Under the pieces are notes generated by a model. That model did no database searches, was not told the origin of the DNA, and saw only the letters and a program-made list of their open reading frames with translations. Shown piece after piece: positions 26,488 to 34,550 of a DNA stretch of 64,000 bases (position 1 is its first letter; every line of letters starts with the position of its first letter). Made by a program: the position numbers and the translations under genes. The stretch is from NCBI RefSeq assembly GCF_027533645.1, contig NZ_JAQAGY010000014.1, positions 124,001-188,000 of the forward strand, written 5' to 3'. This DNA is from Paenibacillus caseinilyticus (GTDB lineage Bacteria > Bacillota > Bacilli > Paenibacillales > NBRC-103111).

Positions 26488-26577
26488 ATCATTCTGGGGT
26501 ACCTTAAATGGGCGAAGAGATTACAGGCAAAAATAAACGACCTAGTCCCGATGGAGTTCCGGACTAAGGCCGTGTAA
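26488..26577 (+). pseudogene. IS3-family transposase C-terminal remnant
   Basis: The 30-codon frame ends KRLQAKINDLVPMEFRTKAV, matching the end of IS150/IS3-type OrfB proteins. It is followed about 27 nt later by a CTGTCTACTTGACGGGTTG stretch typical of the end of such elements. No upstream transposase remains. The rest of 26394-26714 shows nothing else. Confidence 0.6.
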
Positions 26578-26714
26578 TGGTTATATTCATATTTAGAACA
26601 GAACTGTCTACTTGACGGGTTGAGTTCATCATGCCGACTGAAGCCTCATGTGACTGAGTTGACTTTTTTAACCTTGAGAATTCGATCTGGTTTGTTGTTT
26701 TAATATCTAACGTA

Positions 26715-27059
26715 TCAGGTATTGTCGCCAAAAATGTGGTCATAGAGTTCTCCGATTTTGTCGCTCAATTCATTCAATCGGACAAATCGGTCTGTTCGGA
26801 GATATTCCCTTTGATGATTCATAAAGAGAATGGTTGGGACTGAAAACACGAAGAACTTAGCTGCCACTTCTTCAGTCTGGTCTGCATTAATGTGCCCCAA
26901 TTGAATATTAGGATAGTTCATTAGTAAGCTTTGCAATTTCGGTAATAGCGCATGGCAAACAGAACAGTCCGGCCTGGAAATATATAAAGAGCTTAGCCTA
27001 TTCTTATCAAGAAATACTTCTACCTCATCCATCGAAATTAATTCATGCACTTCTTTCAT
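26715..27059 (-). CDS. Thioredoxin-fold protein (CSVC active site)
   Basis: 114 aa with a thioredoxin fold: SLYISRPDCSVCHALLPKLQSLL (CxxC at about 32-35), GHINADQTEEVAAKFFVFSVPTILFM (cis-Pro in VPT) and a C-terminal helix. It resembles the YtpP/YdfQ group of Bacillus thioredoxin-like proteins, cytosolic with no signal peptide. The partner is unknown. Confidence 0.88.
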   Translation of the reverse strand: MKEVHELISMDEVEVFLDKNRLSSLYISRPDCSVCHALLPKLQSLLMNYPNIQLGHINADQTEEVAAKFFVFSVPTILFMNHQREYLRTDRFVRLNELSDKIGELYDHIFGDNT

Positions 27060-27283
27060 GCTGTCCCCCAGAAGTTTGCATATTTTCTTATAACCCTTAA
27101 AGCGAGACTTTCAGGATATACTACTTAACCAGTGTACAAACGTTGAGTCAAATTCAAAACAGGATTCATAAGCATCTCCGCTTAGAAATGTCATTTGATC
27201 ATAGACATATTGGAGATATCCTGCCCTGGAATTTAGATCCCGGAGAGTTATTCAGTTCATCCCATAGTTAGGCTGAAGCGGAT

Positions 27284-27426
27284 AGTTGAACGACCACCCG
27301 AGAATTTTTGAGCTATACGGCAATGAACGCGTGTTCTTGTCATAACGCTTTGACAAGAACATATATCCTTAAAAAGAAAGAACCGCAACATATGCGGCTC
27401 TTAATGAATTTTCTTGTCCTCCGACA
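27284..27426 (+). repeat. Interspersed hairpin repeat, copy 2 (internally shortened)
   Basis: 143 bp. It shares both ends with copy 1 (AGTTGAACGACCACCCGAGA ... CTTGTCCTCCGACA) and the CCGCA/TGCGG hairpin, but about 33 bp of the centre is missing, leaving a shorter TGTTCTTGTCA/TGACAAGAACA hairpin. The flanking stretch 27060-27283 shows no gene. Confidence 0.85.
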
Positions 27427-27484
27427 CCGATCCAGTCTCCGTTCGGATCGAATCAGCATAATTGGTAAGAAGCATGTTTTAGCT

Positions 27485-27793
27485 TTAATTCAATATTTGC
27501 ATCTTTTCTATATGCTGTTTAGTTTCCTCTGTTCCCAAGTTGTGTATTGTTCGATAAATGTCTTTTAGAACGATATCATATCCGTCGTTTGCACTATCGT
27601 GATGATAGGGAACCCCTGGAATTTGAGCCCTTATGAAGGTATCTAGCTCAAAGTCCTCCTCTTCTTCAAACAAATCCAGAAGTTGAAGGATCTGTTCTTC
27701 TGTTGCCTCAATTTCCAACTCGTAAGCAGCATCGCCTTGGTTTTCCATTATGGTTTTGGATTGAACTGATACATAATATTTTTTCCGTTCCAT
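27485..27793 (-). CDS. Conserved hypothetical protein, acidic
   Basis: 102 aa with an excellent RBS (AAGGAGG 7 nt before ATG). KKYYVSVQSKTIMENQGDAAYELEIEATEEQI, an acidic run (LFEEEEDFELDTF), YHHDSANDGYD, and a C-terminal helix ending GTEETKQHIEKMQIL. I recall the same arrangement in many Bacillales proteins that are often labelled hydrolase without evidence. No catalytic motif is visible, so no function is assigned. Confidence 0.8.
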   Translation of the reverse strand: MERKKYYVSVQSKTIMENQGDAAYELEIEATEEQILQLLDLFEEEEDFELDTFIRAQIPGVPYHHDSANDGYDIVLKDIYRTIHNLGTEETKQHIEKMQILN

Positions 27794-27812
27794 AGCTCAA
27801 CCTCCTTGTGAA

Positions 27813-28031
27813 TTAATAATAGTACATCCAAAGAACCCCACCTAAAATTAGTACTATCGGAAATAGCACATATACAATAAGTATGGGATTAGCTATGATA
27901 GGATGTTTTACTGTGGTTAAGCTTGTTCCTTTATCGAGCATCTTATTTTGTTGCCGTTTTATAACCATGATGGAAATGAAAAGTGAAACTACACACACGG
28001 CTAAAGCAATGAATATCAAAATTTTTAACAT
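27813..28031 (-). CDS. Small two-TM membrane protein
   Basis: 72 aa with two hydrophobic helices (ILIFIALAVCVVSLFISIMVI and PILIVYVLFPIVLILGGVLW) joined by a short basic loop. A GGAG site precedes the ATG. It is probably cotranscribed with the 102-aa gene (19-bp gap). I do not recognise the family. Confidence 0.65.
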   Translation of the reverse strand: MLKILIFIALAVCVVSLFISIMVIKRQQNKMLDKGTSLTTVKHPIIANPILIVYVLFPIVLILGGVLWMYYY

Positions 28032-28396
28032 GGGGTTAAGTTAACTCCTTTTTAAATTATTTATTAATTTTACCACCACACGATCTACTCGGTTGCACTG
28101 GTGAAGAACAATTAAGCCCCCTACCCCTCCCTTCGTTTCATTTCAACTATCTGCGGATAGCAACGTATTCACAGCTAAATGGTCTATATGGCACACCGTA
28201 GAGTCTGCTGCGGGGATAGGCGAATCACAAGGCAAGCCAAGCTTAGCTTATGCATTCTTGCTACGTTAGTGTTTATTAATAAAAAAAAAATTATGTATCA
28301 GCTCAGGAGTGTTAATTAACCAGTAAATGGTAGAAAAAAGGCCGCCAATTCGGTAAAATGTTTGTACTCCTACAAACACCGAAAAGAGGCGACCTC
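28032..28396. other. Intergenic region without recognisable gene
   Basis: AT-rich sequence with short poly-A and poly-T runs; no ORF with a credible RBS, no strong hairpin. Its right edge is probably derived from the degraded IS1380 element that follows. Confidence 0.5.
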
Positions 28397-29047
28397 ATGA
28401 AAAAGTCTACCTTATTCGCGTCATGGCGGCGAGGACTTCTACAGCTTGTGGGAACAGAAGAACATCGGTTAATGTCGGCAAATTGAAATGGCCCCAGCGG
28501 CTTGCAAGCGAAGTTCAGGCCTGCCGCTATTGGACCCGTTACGTTGACGAGGAATGGGTCATCGAAGGCCTAACCTTGATTTACAAAGCGACGTCCTGGA
28601 AAAAAGCGCGCCGGGTAGCGATCATCCGCAAGGCACAACGATTCGAAGACGGACAAAGCCGTATTGTATTGGATACCGTGACGAATCTCGAATGGGAGCC
28701 CCTCGATCTGTGGCGCTTTTATAACCAACGCTGCTGCATGGAGAATTTTATCAAGGAAGCGTAAGCGAGGCTTCCCTATCGATCAGATCGCGACGTGTGA
28801 TAGTAAATCTAATGAACTGGATTTGCGGGTTAAGCTGCTCACATACAATTTGTTCGAACGCTTAAAACATGACGGCTGAGATCCGGTGCACCGGGGATAT
28901 ACCATTGCCCGGTTCCGTCTGGAATTCTTTCATTGTGCGGCGACCCTCATATGGCACAGCCCATCCGTCAAGTTAAAACTGATGAAAGACTTCGCAGGCC
29001 GATATACCTGGAAACGAATTGAAACGAGAGTGGCGCAATTGGAGTGA
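28397..29047 (+). pseudogene. Degraded IS1380-family transposase
   Basis: Fragments in several frames match IS1380 transposases: RHGGEDFYSLWEQKNIG, then KLKWPQRLASEVQACRYWTRYVDEEWVIEGLTL, LEWEPLDLWRFYNQRCCMENFIKEA, and the C-terminus MKDFAGRYTWKRIETRVAQLE. The N-terminal half is missing, a short in-frame stretch is deleted between IVLDT and VTNLEW, and frameshifts follow KEA. The element cannot be active. Confidence 0.85.
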
Positions 29048-29132
29048 AGGTTGTATAATCCAACACGTTCTTACATGCTCAATCTCGTAGATGGCACCAA
29101 GATCATTGAGATATGGGCTTCCGAAATTCAGG

Positions 29133-30035
29133 TTAATAATTTGTGTGAAGAAATTGAATGATCTCTTCATTCATGCTCTGAAGTTGTTTCTCCGAGGGGA
29201 AATGCCCCCCATTGTAGATAACAGTATTCGCTTGAGGGATCAGTTCTTTTGCTCTTTTTGTAATTTGATCTCCTGGAAAGAAGACATCCTTTTTGCCTGC
29301 AAAAATCAATGTAGGGGCATGATAGCCCGTAAGTCTAATTCTTTCTGTTTGTCTAGGCATCCCCTTCTCCAGTCTCATATGAGTGAAGATTTCCCCAATG
29401 ATTTGACGATCCAGTTCTTTCATACTCTGCATTGACATGGCATCCGTCAGCTTCTTCAATGATTTTTCTGAAGCTGAGAGCTTGAACCAGATCATCGGCA
29501 GCACGATTTGCTGCAGTATAGACAGCATGGGGCCCATCCCAAAACCTGCAGGGCATACTAAGACAGCACAGGCTATTTTCTCGGGTCTAGACTCCGCTAG
29601 ACGCAGAAGTATTCCTCCACCAAACGAGGGACCTATAAAAGCACTGCGGGGAATCTTATAATGGTCCATAAGATCGATGATCCAGTGAGCAAAGCTCTCA
29701 TCATTCGCAGAAATTCGATTTTCTGCGCTGCAGCCAGGGTGTCCGATGGTGTCCGGTGCATAGACACGGTAATGTTTCAGTAAGGGCGCAAACCAGGATA
29801 ACGTCATGGGATTGATGCAGTTGCCCCCTTGGAGTATAAAGAGCGGTTTGCCGTTATGACGACCCGTGTTCAGCATGTGTACAAGCCCATATCGAGTCTG
29901 TATGTACTCTCTATGTAATGGAATTTGAAGTGAATTAAGATAGGATTCATACCGTTGCAATAGTATATTTTTACCTTCAGGGCTTTTGTAGATCTTGCTC
30001 TGGCGTCCGGAGTGCAGGTCGGGCTTACTCTTCAA
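29133..30035 (-). CDS. Alpha/beta hydrolase
   Basis: 300 aa. Catalytic features: oxyanion region ILQGGNCINPMTL, nucleophile elbow GPSFGGGIL (Ser near 147), a C-terminal Asp in FAGKKDVFFPG and the His in YNGGHFPSEKQ. The N-terminal 50 residues are basic and precede YGLVHMLNTGRHNGKPLF, the start of the fold. The start is a TTG (RBS AGAGGAC); no ATG upstream of the core is available. The substrate cannot be predicted. It is divergent from the FTP-domain gene. Confidence 0.85.
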   Translation of the reverse strand: MKSKPDLHSGRQSKIYKSPEGKNILLQRYESYLNSLQIPLHREYIQTRYGLVHMLNTGRHNGKPLFILQGGNCINPMTLSWFAPLLKHYRVYAPDTIGHPGCSAENRISANDESFAHWIIDLMDHYKIPRSAFIGPSFGGGILLRLAESRPEKIACAVLVCPAGFGMGPMLSILQQIVLPMIWFKLSASEKSLKKLTDAMSMQSMKELDRQIIGEIFTHMRLEKGMPRQTERIRLTGYHAPTLIFAGKKDVFFPGDQITKRAKELIPQANTVIYNGGHFPSEKQLQSMNEEIIQFLHTNY

Positions 30036-30104
30036 GTCCTCTTCACTTCCTATACAGAATAAATGAGGTGGTTATTTGGAATAATAAGGATAGGAGGTGT
30101 TTGC

Positions 30105-30773
30105 TTGTATATTAAAATCACCCTGTTATCAGCCGCGGTTTCATTGTTCAGTCTTACGCCAATTGAAAGCGTACCCCAAATCTCTCGGGAATCAGAGGCT
30201 TTGCTGCAGCGCATAAGAACTGAGAGCAACCATACGCTTACTGTTCAGTGGAACTCCTCGGCTCAATCTCCCTCCCTGCTGTATGGTGTTCTTACTTCCC
30301 CGTCCAATCACTCGCCCGGTTGGATCGCTTACGAATACCTCAATCGGATAAAAAGTCTATATGGGTTGAAACGGGTACGAGAAGATCTAATCATTCAGCG
30401 AATTGATCAAAACGAGAGCGGATATACCGTATGGTTGCAGCGTGAATTCTTTAAGAAGCCTGTTTGCGGGGATCGGATTGCTGTTGAGATGGATCAATCA
30501 GGCCGTATACATAGGGTTGAAGGAACACTGCATGCCTTGCTCGAAAAGAAACGTTTGGGTAGACCCATGTATCCAGCAGTAACCGTTGATGGAGCCAAAC
30601 GAATTGCAGCTGCATTTGCCCCGGACCTTCGAAACGCCGGCTCCCTGCACGTCGGTGCATGTTACCTGCCCGAAAGGGCTGGCGTCCCCCTGGTCTATGT
30701 TGTCCATTATGAGAAGGAGGGACGCCCGGCCGTTCTGAGAATCCATTCGATAACTGGAAAGGTAATTGATTAA
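30105..30773 (+). CDS. Secreted FTP/PepSY-like (thermolysin-propeptide-type) protein
   Basis: 222 aa from TTG 30105, chosen because AGGAGGTG lies 5 nt upstream; the ORF itself begins at ATG 30063 with no site. The N-terminus is a signal peptide (ITLLSAAVSLFSLTPIESV). The body resembles the fungalysin/thermolysin propeptide: AYEYLNRIKSLYGLKRVREDLII, then VWLQREFFKKPVCGDRIAVEMDQSGRIHRVEG, and a PepSY-like repeat (YPAVTVDGAKRIAAAF). There is no metalloprotease HEXXH domain after it, so it is a free-standing propeptide-type protein, perhaps a protease inhibitor or chaperone (inference). Confidence 0.7.
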   Translation: MYIKITLLSAAVSLFSLTPIESVPQISRESEALLQRIRTESNHTLTVQWNSSAQSPSLLYGVLTSPSNHSPGWIAYEYLNRIKSLYGLKRVREDLIIQRIDQNESGYTVWLQREFFKKPVCGDRIAVEMDQSGRIHRVEGTLHALLEKKRLGRPMYPAVTVDGAKRIAAAFAPDLRNAGSLHVGACYLPERAGVPLVYVVHYEKEGRPAVLRIHSITGKVID

Positions 30774-30777
30774 ATGA

Positions 30778-30803
30778 GAGGCTCCCTAGACGGGAGGTTC
30801 CTC
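30778..30803. terminator. Bidirectional terminator between convergent genes
   Basis: Stem GAGG-CTCCC / GGGAG-(GTT)-CCTC with loop TAGAC, then CTTTCC on the plus side. It lies between the FTP gene and the convergent 98-aa gene, whose stop overlaps it. Confidence 0.6.
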
Positions 30804-31082
30804 TTTCCATTCCACCTTGGTTAATAGGCCGTATTTGAATAGCTGCAGAATAAAGTCACCATAGTAATCCTTGCGGACAACAACCCGGTATTCATGGTTA
30901 GCATAGGTGTACACAAAGACATCGGTCAGCACATGGTTTCCCTCAAACATTTTCTGAATTTGTTTCATCGTATCAAACAAGGACGGTTCCAGAATAGTAA
31001 TGGAAAATTCATAGTCATTCATGACAGCTTCGACCATCTTGATCTCGATTACACTCGGGTTCCAATCGTAAGAGAGCTTCAT
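30786..31082 (-). CDS. Hypothetical protein, 98 aa
   Basis: Soluble, acidic/aromatic protein (LSYDWNPSVIEIKMVEAVMND ... VFVYTYANHEYRVVVRKDYYGDFILQLFKYGLL). The RBS TAGGAGGAG lies 7 nt before ATG, and the gene starts 19 bp after the ArsB/NhaD-type transporter stop on the same strand, so it is probably the second gene of that operon. No family recognised. Confidence 0.7.
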   Translation of the reverse strand: MKLSYDWNPSVIEIKMVEAVMNDYEFSITILEPSLFDTMKQIQKMFEGNHVLTDVFVYTYANHEYRVVVRKDYYGDFILQLFKYGLLTKVEWKEEPPV

Positions 31083-31101
31083 AAACTTCTCCTCCTAATA
31101 G

Positions 31102-32382
31102 TTAAAGCAAATAGCGAAGATACATGTAAACGGTGCTAATCAGGATAGAAAGCAGCATCAGAGGAAAACCGTACTTCATGAATGTAACAAATCGAATGGG
31201 ATACCCTTCCTTCCCAGACATACCGGCAACAATGAGATTCGCGCTGGCCCCGATCAAGGTACCATTACCTCCAAGACAAGCCCCCAGAGCCAAGCTCCAC
31301 CATAAAGGCTCTAAGTTCTCTATCCCCATATTGCCCATTTCCTGTATCATCGGAATCATGGTAGCCACAAAGGGGATATTATCCAAAAATGCGGAAGCAA
31401 TGGCACTAAGCCATAGGATCAACATGGAGGTCGCCACGGGATCCCCGCCGGTCAATTCAATGGCCTGTGCCGCAAGTTTGGAGATGACCCCTGTTTCAAC
31501 CAAACCGGAAACCAGGACGAACAATCCCACAAAGAAGAAGATCGTTGTCCACTCCACCTTAGTTAAGGCCTCCTCCATTGCGTGCTCTCCGGTCAGGAGA
31601 AGCAGGAGGAATGCGCCGGCCAAGGCTACAGTAGCTGATTCCAAGTGAAGCAGCTGATGAAGGAAGAAACCAAGGATGGTGAGTCCAAGTACAGAAAGAC
31701 TCTTGATTAACAGCTTACGGTCAGTGATAACCTCATTCTCGTCAATGCGCATAATGCTCTGCTTGAGTTCATCCGTGGTTTGGATTTGTTTCCGAAACAA
31801 GAGAACGAAAATCGGCATAGTTACAAGTAGAATGATGATAGCAACCGGGGCCAGGTTGTTGATGAACGCCATGAAAGTGAGCTCCTTGACCGCGCTCCCA
31901 ATCATAATATTCGGCGGATCCCCGATTAGCGTTGCCGTACCTCCAATATTCGAAGCAATAATTTGTGTGATTAGAAAAGGAACAGGGTTAACTCGCAGCT
32001 GACGCGTGATGCTCAATGTGACGGGAACCATTAGGAGCACGGTCGTTACGTTGTCCAGGAATGCCGAGCCGAAAGCCGTAATTAATACAAGTGAAAGAAG
32101 AATTCTAGTCGGGTCCCCTTTCGCTTTCTTTGCCGCGATCAAGGCAATGTATTTGAACAGACCTGTTTCTGCGGTGATGCTTACGATAATCATCATTCCG
32201 ACGAGCAGCCCAAGGGTATTGAAGTCGATATGGTGCAATGCGGATTCCTGGTCAACGATACCGAGCACAACCATCAAGATTCCACCGAGCATTGCAATAA
32301 TTGTTCGGTGAATTTTTTCAGCAATAATCATTCCATACGTAAGCAAAAAGATTCCAATAGCCCAAAGCGCTTGTTGTTCCAT
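31102..32382 (-). CDS. ArsB/NhaD-type anion or Na+/H+ transporter
   Basis: 426 aa from ATG 32382 (AAGGAGG 6 nt upstream). About 11-12 membrane segments with the internal repeat of the ion-transporter superfamily: FGSAFLDNVTTVLLMVPVTLSI in the first half and SAIASAFLDNIPFVATMIPMI in the second, plus NIGGTATLIGDPPNIMIGS and GGNGTLIGASANLIVAG. This is the ArsB/NhaD/P-protein group; the substrate could be Na+, arsenite or a carboxylate. A conserved promoter/hairpin/terminator leader precedes it, which suggests attenuation. Confidence 0.85.
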   Translation of the reverse strand: MEQQALWAIGIFLLTYGMIIAEKIHRTIIAMLGGILMVVLGIVDQESALHHIDFNTLGLLVGMMIIVSITAETGLFKYIALIAAKKAKGDPTRILLSLVLITAFGSAFLDNVTTVLLMVPVTLSITRQLRVNPVPFLITQIIASNIGGTATLIGDPPNIMIGSAVKELTFMAFINNLAPVAIIILLVTMPIFVLLFRKQIQTTDELKQSIMRIDENEVITDRKLLIKSLSVLGLTILGFFLHQLLHLESATVALAGAFLLLLLTGEHAMEEALTKVEWTTIFFFVGLFVLVSGLVETGVISKLAAQAIELTGGDPVATSMLILWLSAIASAFLDNIPFVATMIPMIQEMGNMGIENLEPLWWSLALGACLGGNGTLIGASANLIVAGMSGKEGYPIRFVTFMKYGFPLMLLSILISTVYMYLRYLL

Positions 32383-32408
32383 TGTGTCCTCCTTAGATTG
32401 TTCAATTA

Positions 32409-32600
32409 ACTTCGTTCGCATGGGAGATCGATGGTTAGCTTTCCCTATTATTCATTTTTCTTCCCCTTTCTGGGCATAAAAAAAGAACCTACCAAGGTTC
32501 CGCGATATCTAAAATAAGACAAGGAGGAGCCTTGGTGACAGGCTCCTCCGGTATTAGACTAGACAAGTATTTAGTTATTAAAAATTTTGGGTGCTAACTT
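32409..32600 (-). ncRNA. Leader RNA/attenuator, copy A (upstream of ArsB/NhaD-type gene)
   Basis: Read on the minus strand: a 9-bp hairpin GGAGGAGCC-(TGTCACCAA)-GGCTCCTCC (about 32524-32550), a conserved AGATATCGC, a terminator GAACC-(N6)-GGTTC followed by seven T (32478-32500), and a third conserved hairpin GGGA...TCCC with AACGAAGT just before the gene's RBS. The whole block recurs at 36836 with high identity. It could be a riboswitch or ion-responsive attenuator; the class was not recognised. Confidence 0.6.
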
Positions 32601-32605
32601 ACTCA

Positions 32606-32634
32606 AATTTACAATGAATTTTGTACGTTGTCAA
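32606..32634 (-). promoter_or_regulatory. Promoter of leader copy A
   Basis: TTGACA (32629-32634) and TAAATT (32606-32611) with a 17-nt spacer. The same arrangement precedes leader copy B. Confidence 0.7.
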
Positions 32635-32683
32635 CTACATCTCGGTAAACTTGAGGAGTGGTTGAACTATTTGGAATCTGTAT

Positions 32684-32903
32684 TCAGCATCTAACTATAT
32701 CCGCCAGACGAATGTTGATTAGTTCGCTTACGCGGATACCAATTCATCATGTCTTGGAAATTTTTCGACTTCCAGACTACTTCATAAAAACGCTTAAGTT
32801 CTTCCTTTGTTGGTACGTATGGCAGCCTCTTGGATGACTTTGGAACCTCGATTTCGAGATCCGTTCTTAAGTGCTGAAACAAGCTTTTCAGGTAGGCGAA
32901 GTG
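32684..32903 (-). pseudogene. Tyrosine-recombinase/integrase fragment
   Basis: Frame pieces AYLKSLFQHLRTDLEIEVPKSS, LPYVPTKEELKRFYEVVWKSKNFQDM and, after a small deletion with a frame change, GIRVSELINIRLADI. This is the linker and start of the catalytic domain of a phage/XerC-type integrase; the Arg of GIRVSEL is the first catalytic residue. The rest of the gene is gone, and the IS3 element abuts its upstream side. Confidence 0.75.
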
Positions 32904-32975
32904 TAATGCTCCCCATTGTCAAGACACGAATTATTGAGGAATAAGTTTTGTCCTCCAATCTCGTAGTCTATTGAA

Positions 32976-33860
32976 TTAGGATGCGATCTGCTCTATCTTG
33001 TGCATGTAGTGTTGGTCAGGCTTAGCCCCATTAAGAGACTGGTGAGGGCGCTCCTCATTGTAAAATTGGACATAGCGAGCTATCCCTTTGCGCAGCGCAC
33101 GAGGGTTTTCAAATTCATTCAGGAAGATACATTCATACTTGAGCGATCGGAAGTAACGCTCCGTGCGGCTGTTGTCCGTTGCCCGGCCTTTGCCGTCCAT
33201 CGAGACCTTTACCTCTTCTTTTTCTAACAGCTCCAAATAGTCCGCGTTGGTAAAGTGAGAGCCCTGGTCACTATTCATGATCTCAGGCTTACAGCGCTTG
33301 AATGCACGTTTTAAGCACGTCATTACAAAGCCCTTCTCGAGCGTGCTGGACAGCTCATAATCGATCACCTTGCGGCTATACCAATCGATGATGGTAAACA
33401 AGTACATAAAGCCCTTGCCCATTCGAATATAGGTGATATCGATTCCCCAAACGTGATTGGGCCTGTCAATCGTTAAGCCGCGGAGCAGATAGGGACGTGT
33501 ATACTTGGCATGGAGGCGTTTGCTTAGGTTCGGCTTTGGATAGATCGCTTCCAGCCCCATCAGCTGCATCAAGCGGCGTATGCGCTTACGATTGATCTCA
33601 AAACCTTGATCCCGAAGCACATTTGTCATACGCCGGTAACCGAAATAAGGGTGCTTCATATACAGTTCATCGATTCGGTGCATGAGCTGCACATTCTCTT
33701 CGCTTTCCCGTTGCTCCTTACCTGAACGGTATACACTTGTTCGGTTCACGCTGAGCAGGTCTGCCTGGCGCTTGATGGTAATCTCGGAACAGTCACGCTC
33801 CACCATGGCTTTACGGGCTTCCAGCGATTCATTTGAGACCAGATTTTTTTTTTGAGCCAA
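32976..33860 (-). CDS. IS3-family transposase OrfB (DDE integrase core)
   Basis: 294 aa from a TTG start. It has an HTH_21 region (IDELYMKHPYFGYRRMTNVL) and an rve catalytic core with DDE residues: WGIDITYIRMGKG (D), MNSDQGSHFTN (D) and RATDNSRTERYFRSLKYE (E). It is most likely made as an OrfAB fusion by -1 frameshifting at the A10 run (about 33845-33854 on the plus strand, read as T10). Confidence 0.92.
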   Translation of the reverse strand: MAQKKNLVSNESLEARKAMVERDCSEITIKRQADLLSVNRTSVYRSGKEQRESEENVQLMHRIDELYMKHPYFGYRRMTNVLRDQGFEINRKRIRRLMQLMGLEAIYPKPNLSKRLHAKYTRPYLLRGLTIDRPNHVWGIDITYIRMGKGFMYLFTIIDWYSRKVIDYELSSTLEKGFVMTCLKRAFKRCKPEIMNSDQGSHFTNADYLELLEKEEVKVSMDGKGRATDNSRTERYFRSLKYECIFLNEFENPRALRKGIARYVQFYNEERPHQSLNGAKPDQHYMHKIEQIAS

Positions 33861-34123
33861 TCGACCTCAACCGTAAGTTGACCGACCAGCTTTTCCAGAT
33901 GCTCTTGTTTGCTCTCGTATTCCTTTTTCAGTTTTTCAGCTTCTTGGGTTTTCTTCTCGAATACCGTGGAAGCACGCTCGAGGAACTCCGCCTTCCACCG
34001 GCTAATCATGACCGGACTCAATTCGTACTTTGCTGCGATCTCGTTTACGGTCTGCTCCTCACGGAGGACCTCCAGGACAACCTTCGTCTTAAACTCCGAG
34101 GTATATCGGTTCCGTTTTTCCAT
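33746..34123 (-). CDS. IS3-family OrfA (HTH, coiled coil)
   Basis: 125 aa with an HTH_Tnp_1 domain (RYTSEFKTKVVLEVLREEQTVNEIAAKYELSP) and a leucine-rich coiled coil (AEKLKKEYESKQEHLEKLVGQL) for multimerisation. The KKK at about residue 93 is the slippery A10. Past it this frame shows only short out-of-frame sequence that overlaps orfB. Confidence 0.88.
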   Translation of the reverse strand: MEKRNRYTSEFKTKVVLEVLREEQTVNEIAAKYELSPVMISRWKAEFLERASTVFEKKTQEAEKLKKEYESKQEHLEKLVGQLTVEVDWLKKKIWSQMNRWKPVKPWWSVTVPRLPSSARQTCSA

Positions 34124-34178
34124 AGCTTCATTATAACTTATTTTTCACTCTCCCGTGTCTCAACCTATGGGAGCATTA

Positions 34179-34497
34179 TAAAGTCTGGCCGCTCGCCGCG
34201 CAAATACTTTGCCAGTTCAGCTTCTCCAAGCCTTCGCTCATCGCTTGTTTCAACGTAGCAATGAATGCTTTCTCATAGGATTAGTAGATGAAGGTTTGAA
34301 AAGATATACTGCAAGTGTGTCCGAAATGTGGATATGACAAATGTACAAACAAAGAATCTAATAGATAACAATCAAATGTGCAGGATGTGGACATGAGCAA
34401 AGGATATGGGGATCCAAAGTAAAAAGAAGGGCCTAAATATCCTTCCAGGCATAAAAGTTGGTTCATGGCTGCGGAGTAACCGCCGGGGACATTTTTT
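34179..34497. other. Remnant region between IS3 and lgt
   Basis: On the plus strand at about 34310-34425, two CxxC pairs in different frames (CPKCGYDKC and, after stops, CAGCGHEQRIWGSK) look like a decayed zinc-ribbon protein. On the minus strand 34179-34260 a frame ends ERPDFIMLP at the IS edge and may be a gene truncated by the insertion. Neither is an intact gene. Confidence 0.4.
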
Positions 34498-34506
34498 TGT
34501 TATAAT
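34498..34506 (+). promoter_or_regulatory. Extended -10 promoter of lgt
   Basis: TGTTATAAT, an extended consensus -10, 45 nt upstream of the lgt ATG. No good -35 was found, which is usual for extended -10 promoters. Confidence 0.5.
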
Positions 34507-34550
34507 ATATAGAGCATTTAATATTGTATCAGGGATGTGAGAGTGTAATA

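Larger units (their letters stand above)
32904..34178 (-). mobile_element. IS3-family insertion sequence with long imperfect terminal repeats
   Basis: About 1.275 kb. Terminal inverted repeats of about 44 bp are alignable by eye: both start TAATGCTCCC, then AAGACACG/GAGACACG and end in AATAAGTT. Inside lie orfA and orfB overlapping with a slippery A10. Both ORFs are intact, so the element may be functional. It is inserted beside an integrase remnant. Confidence 0.8.
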
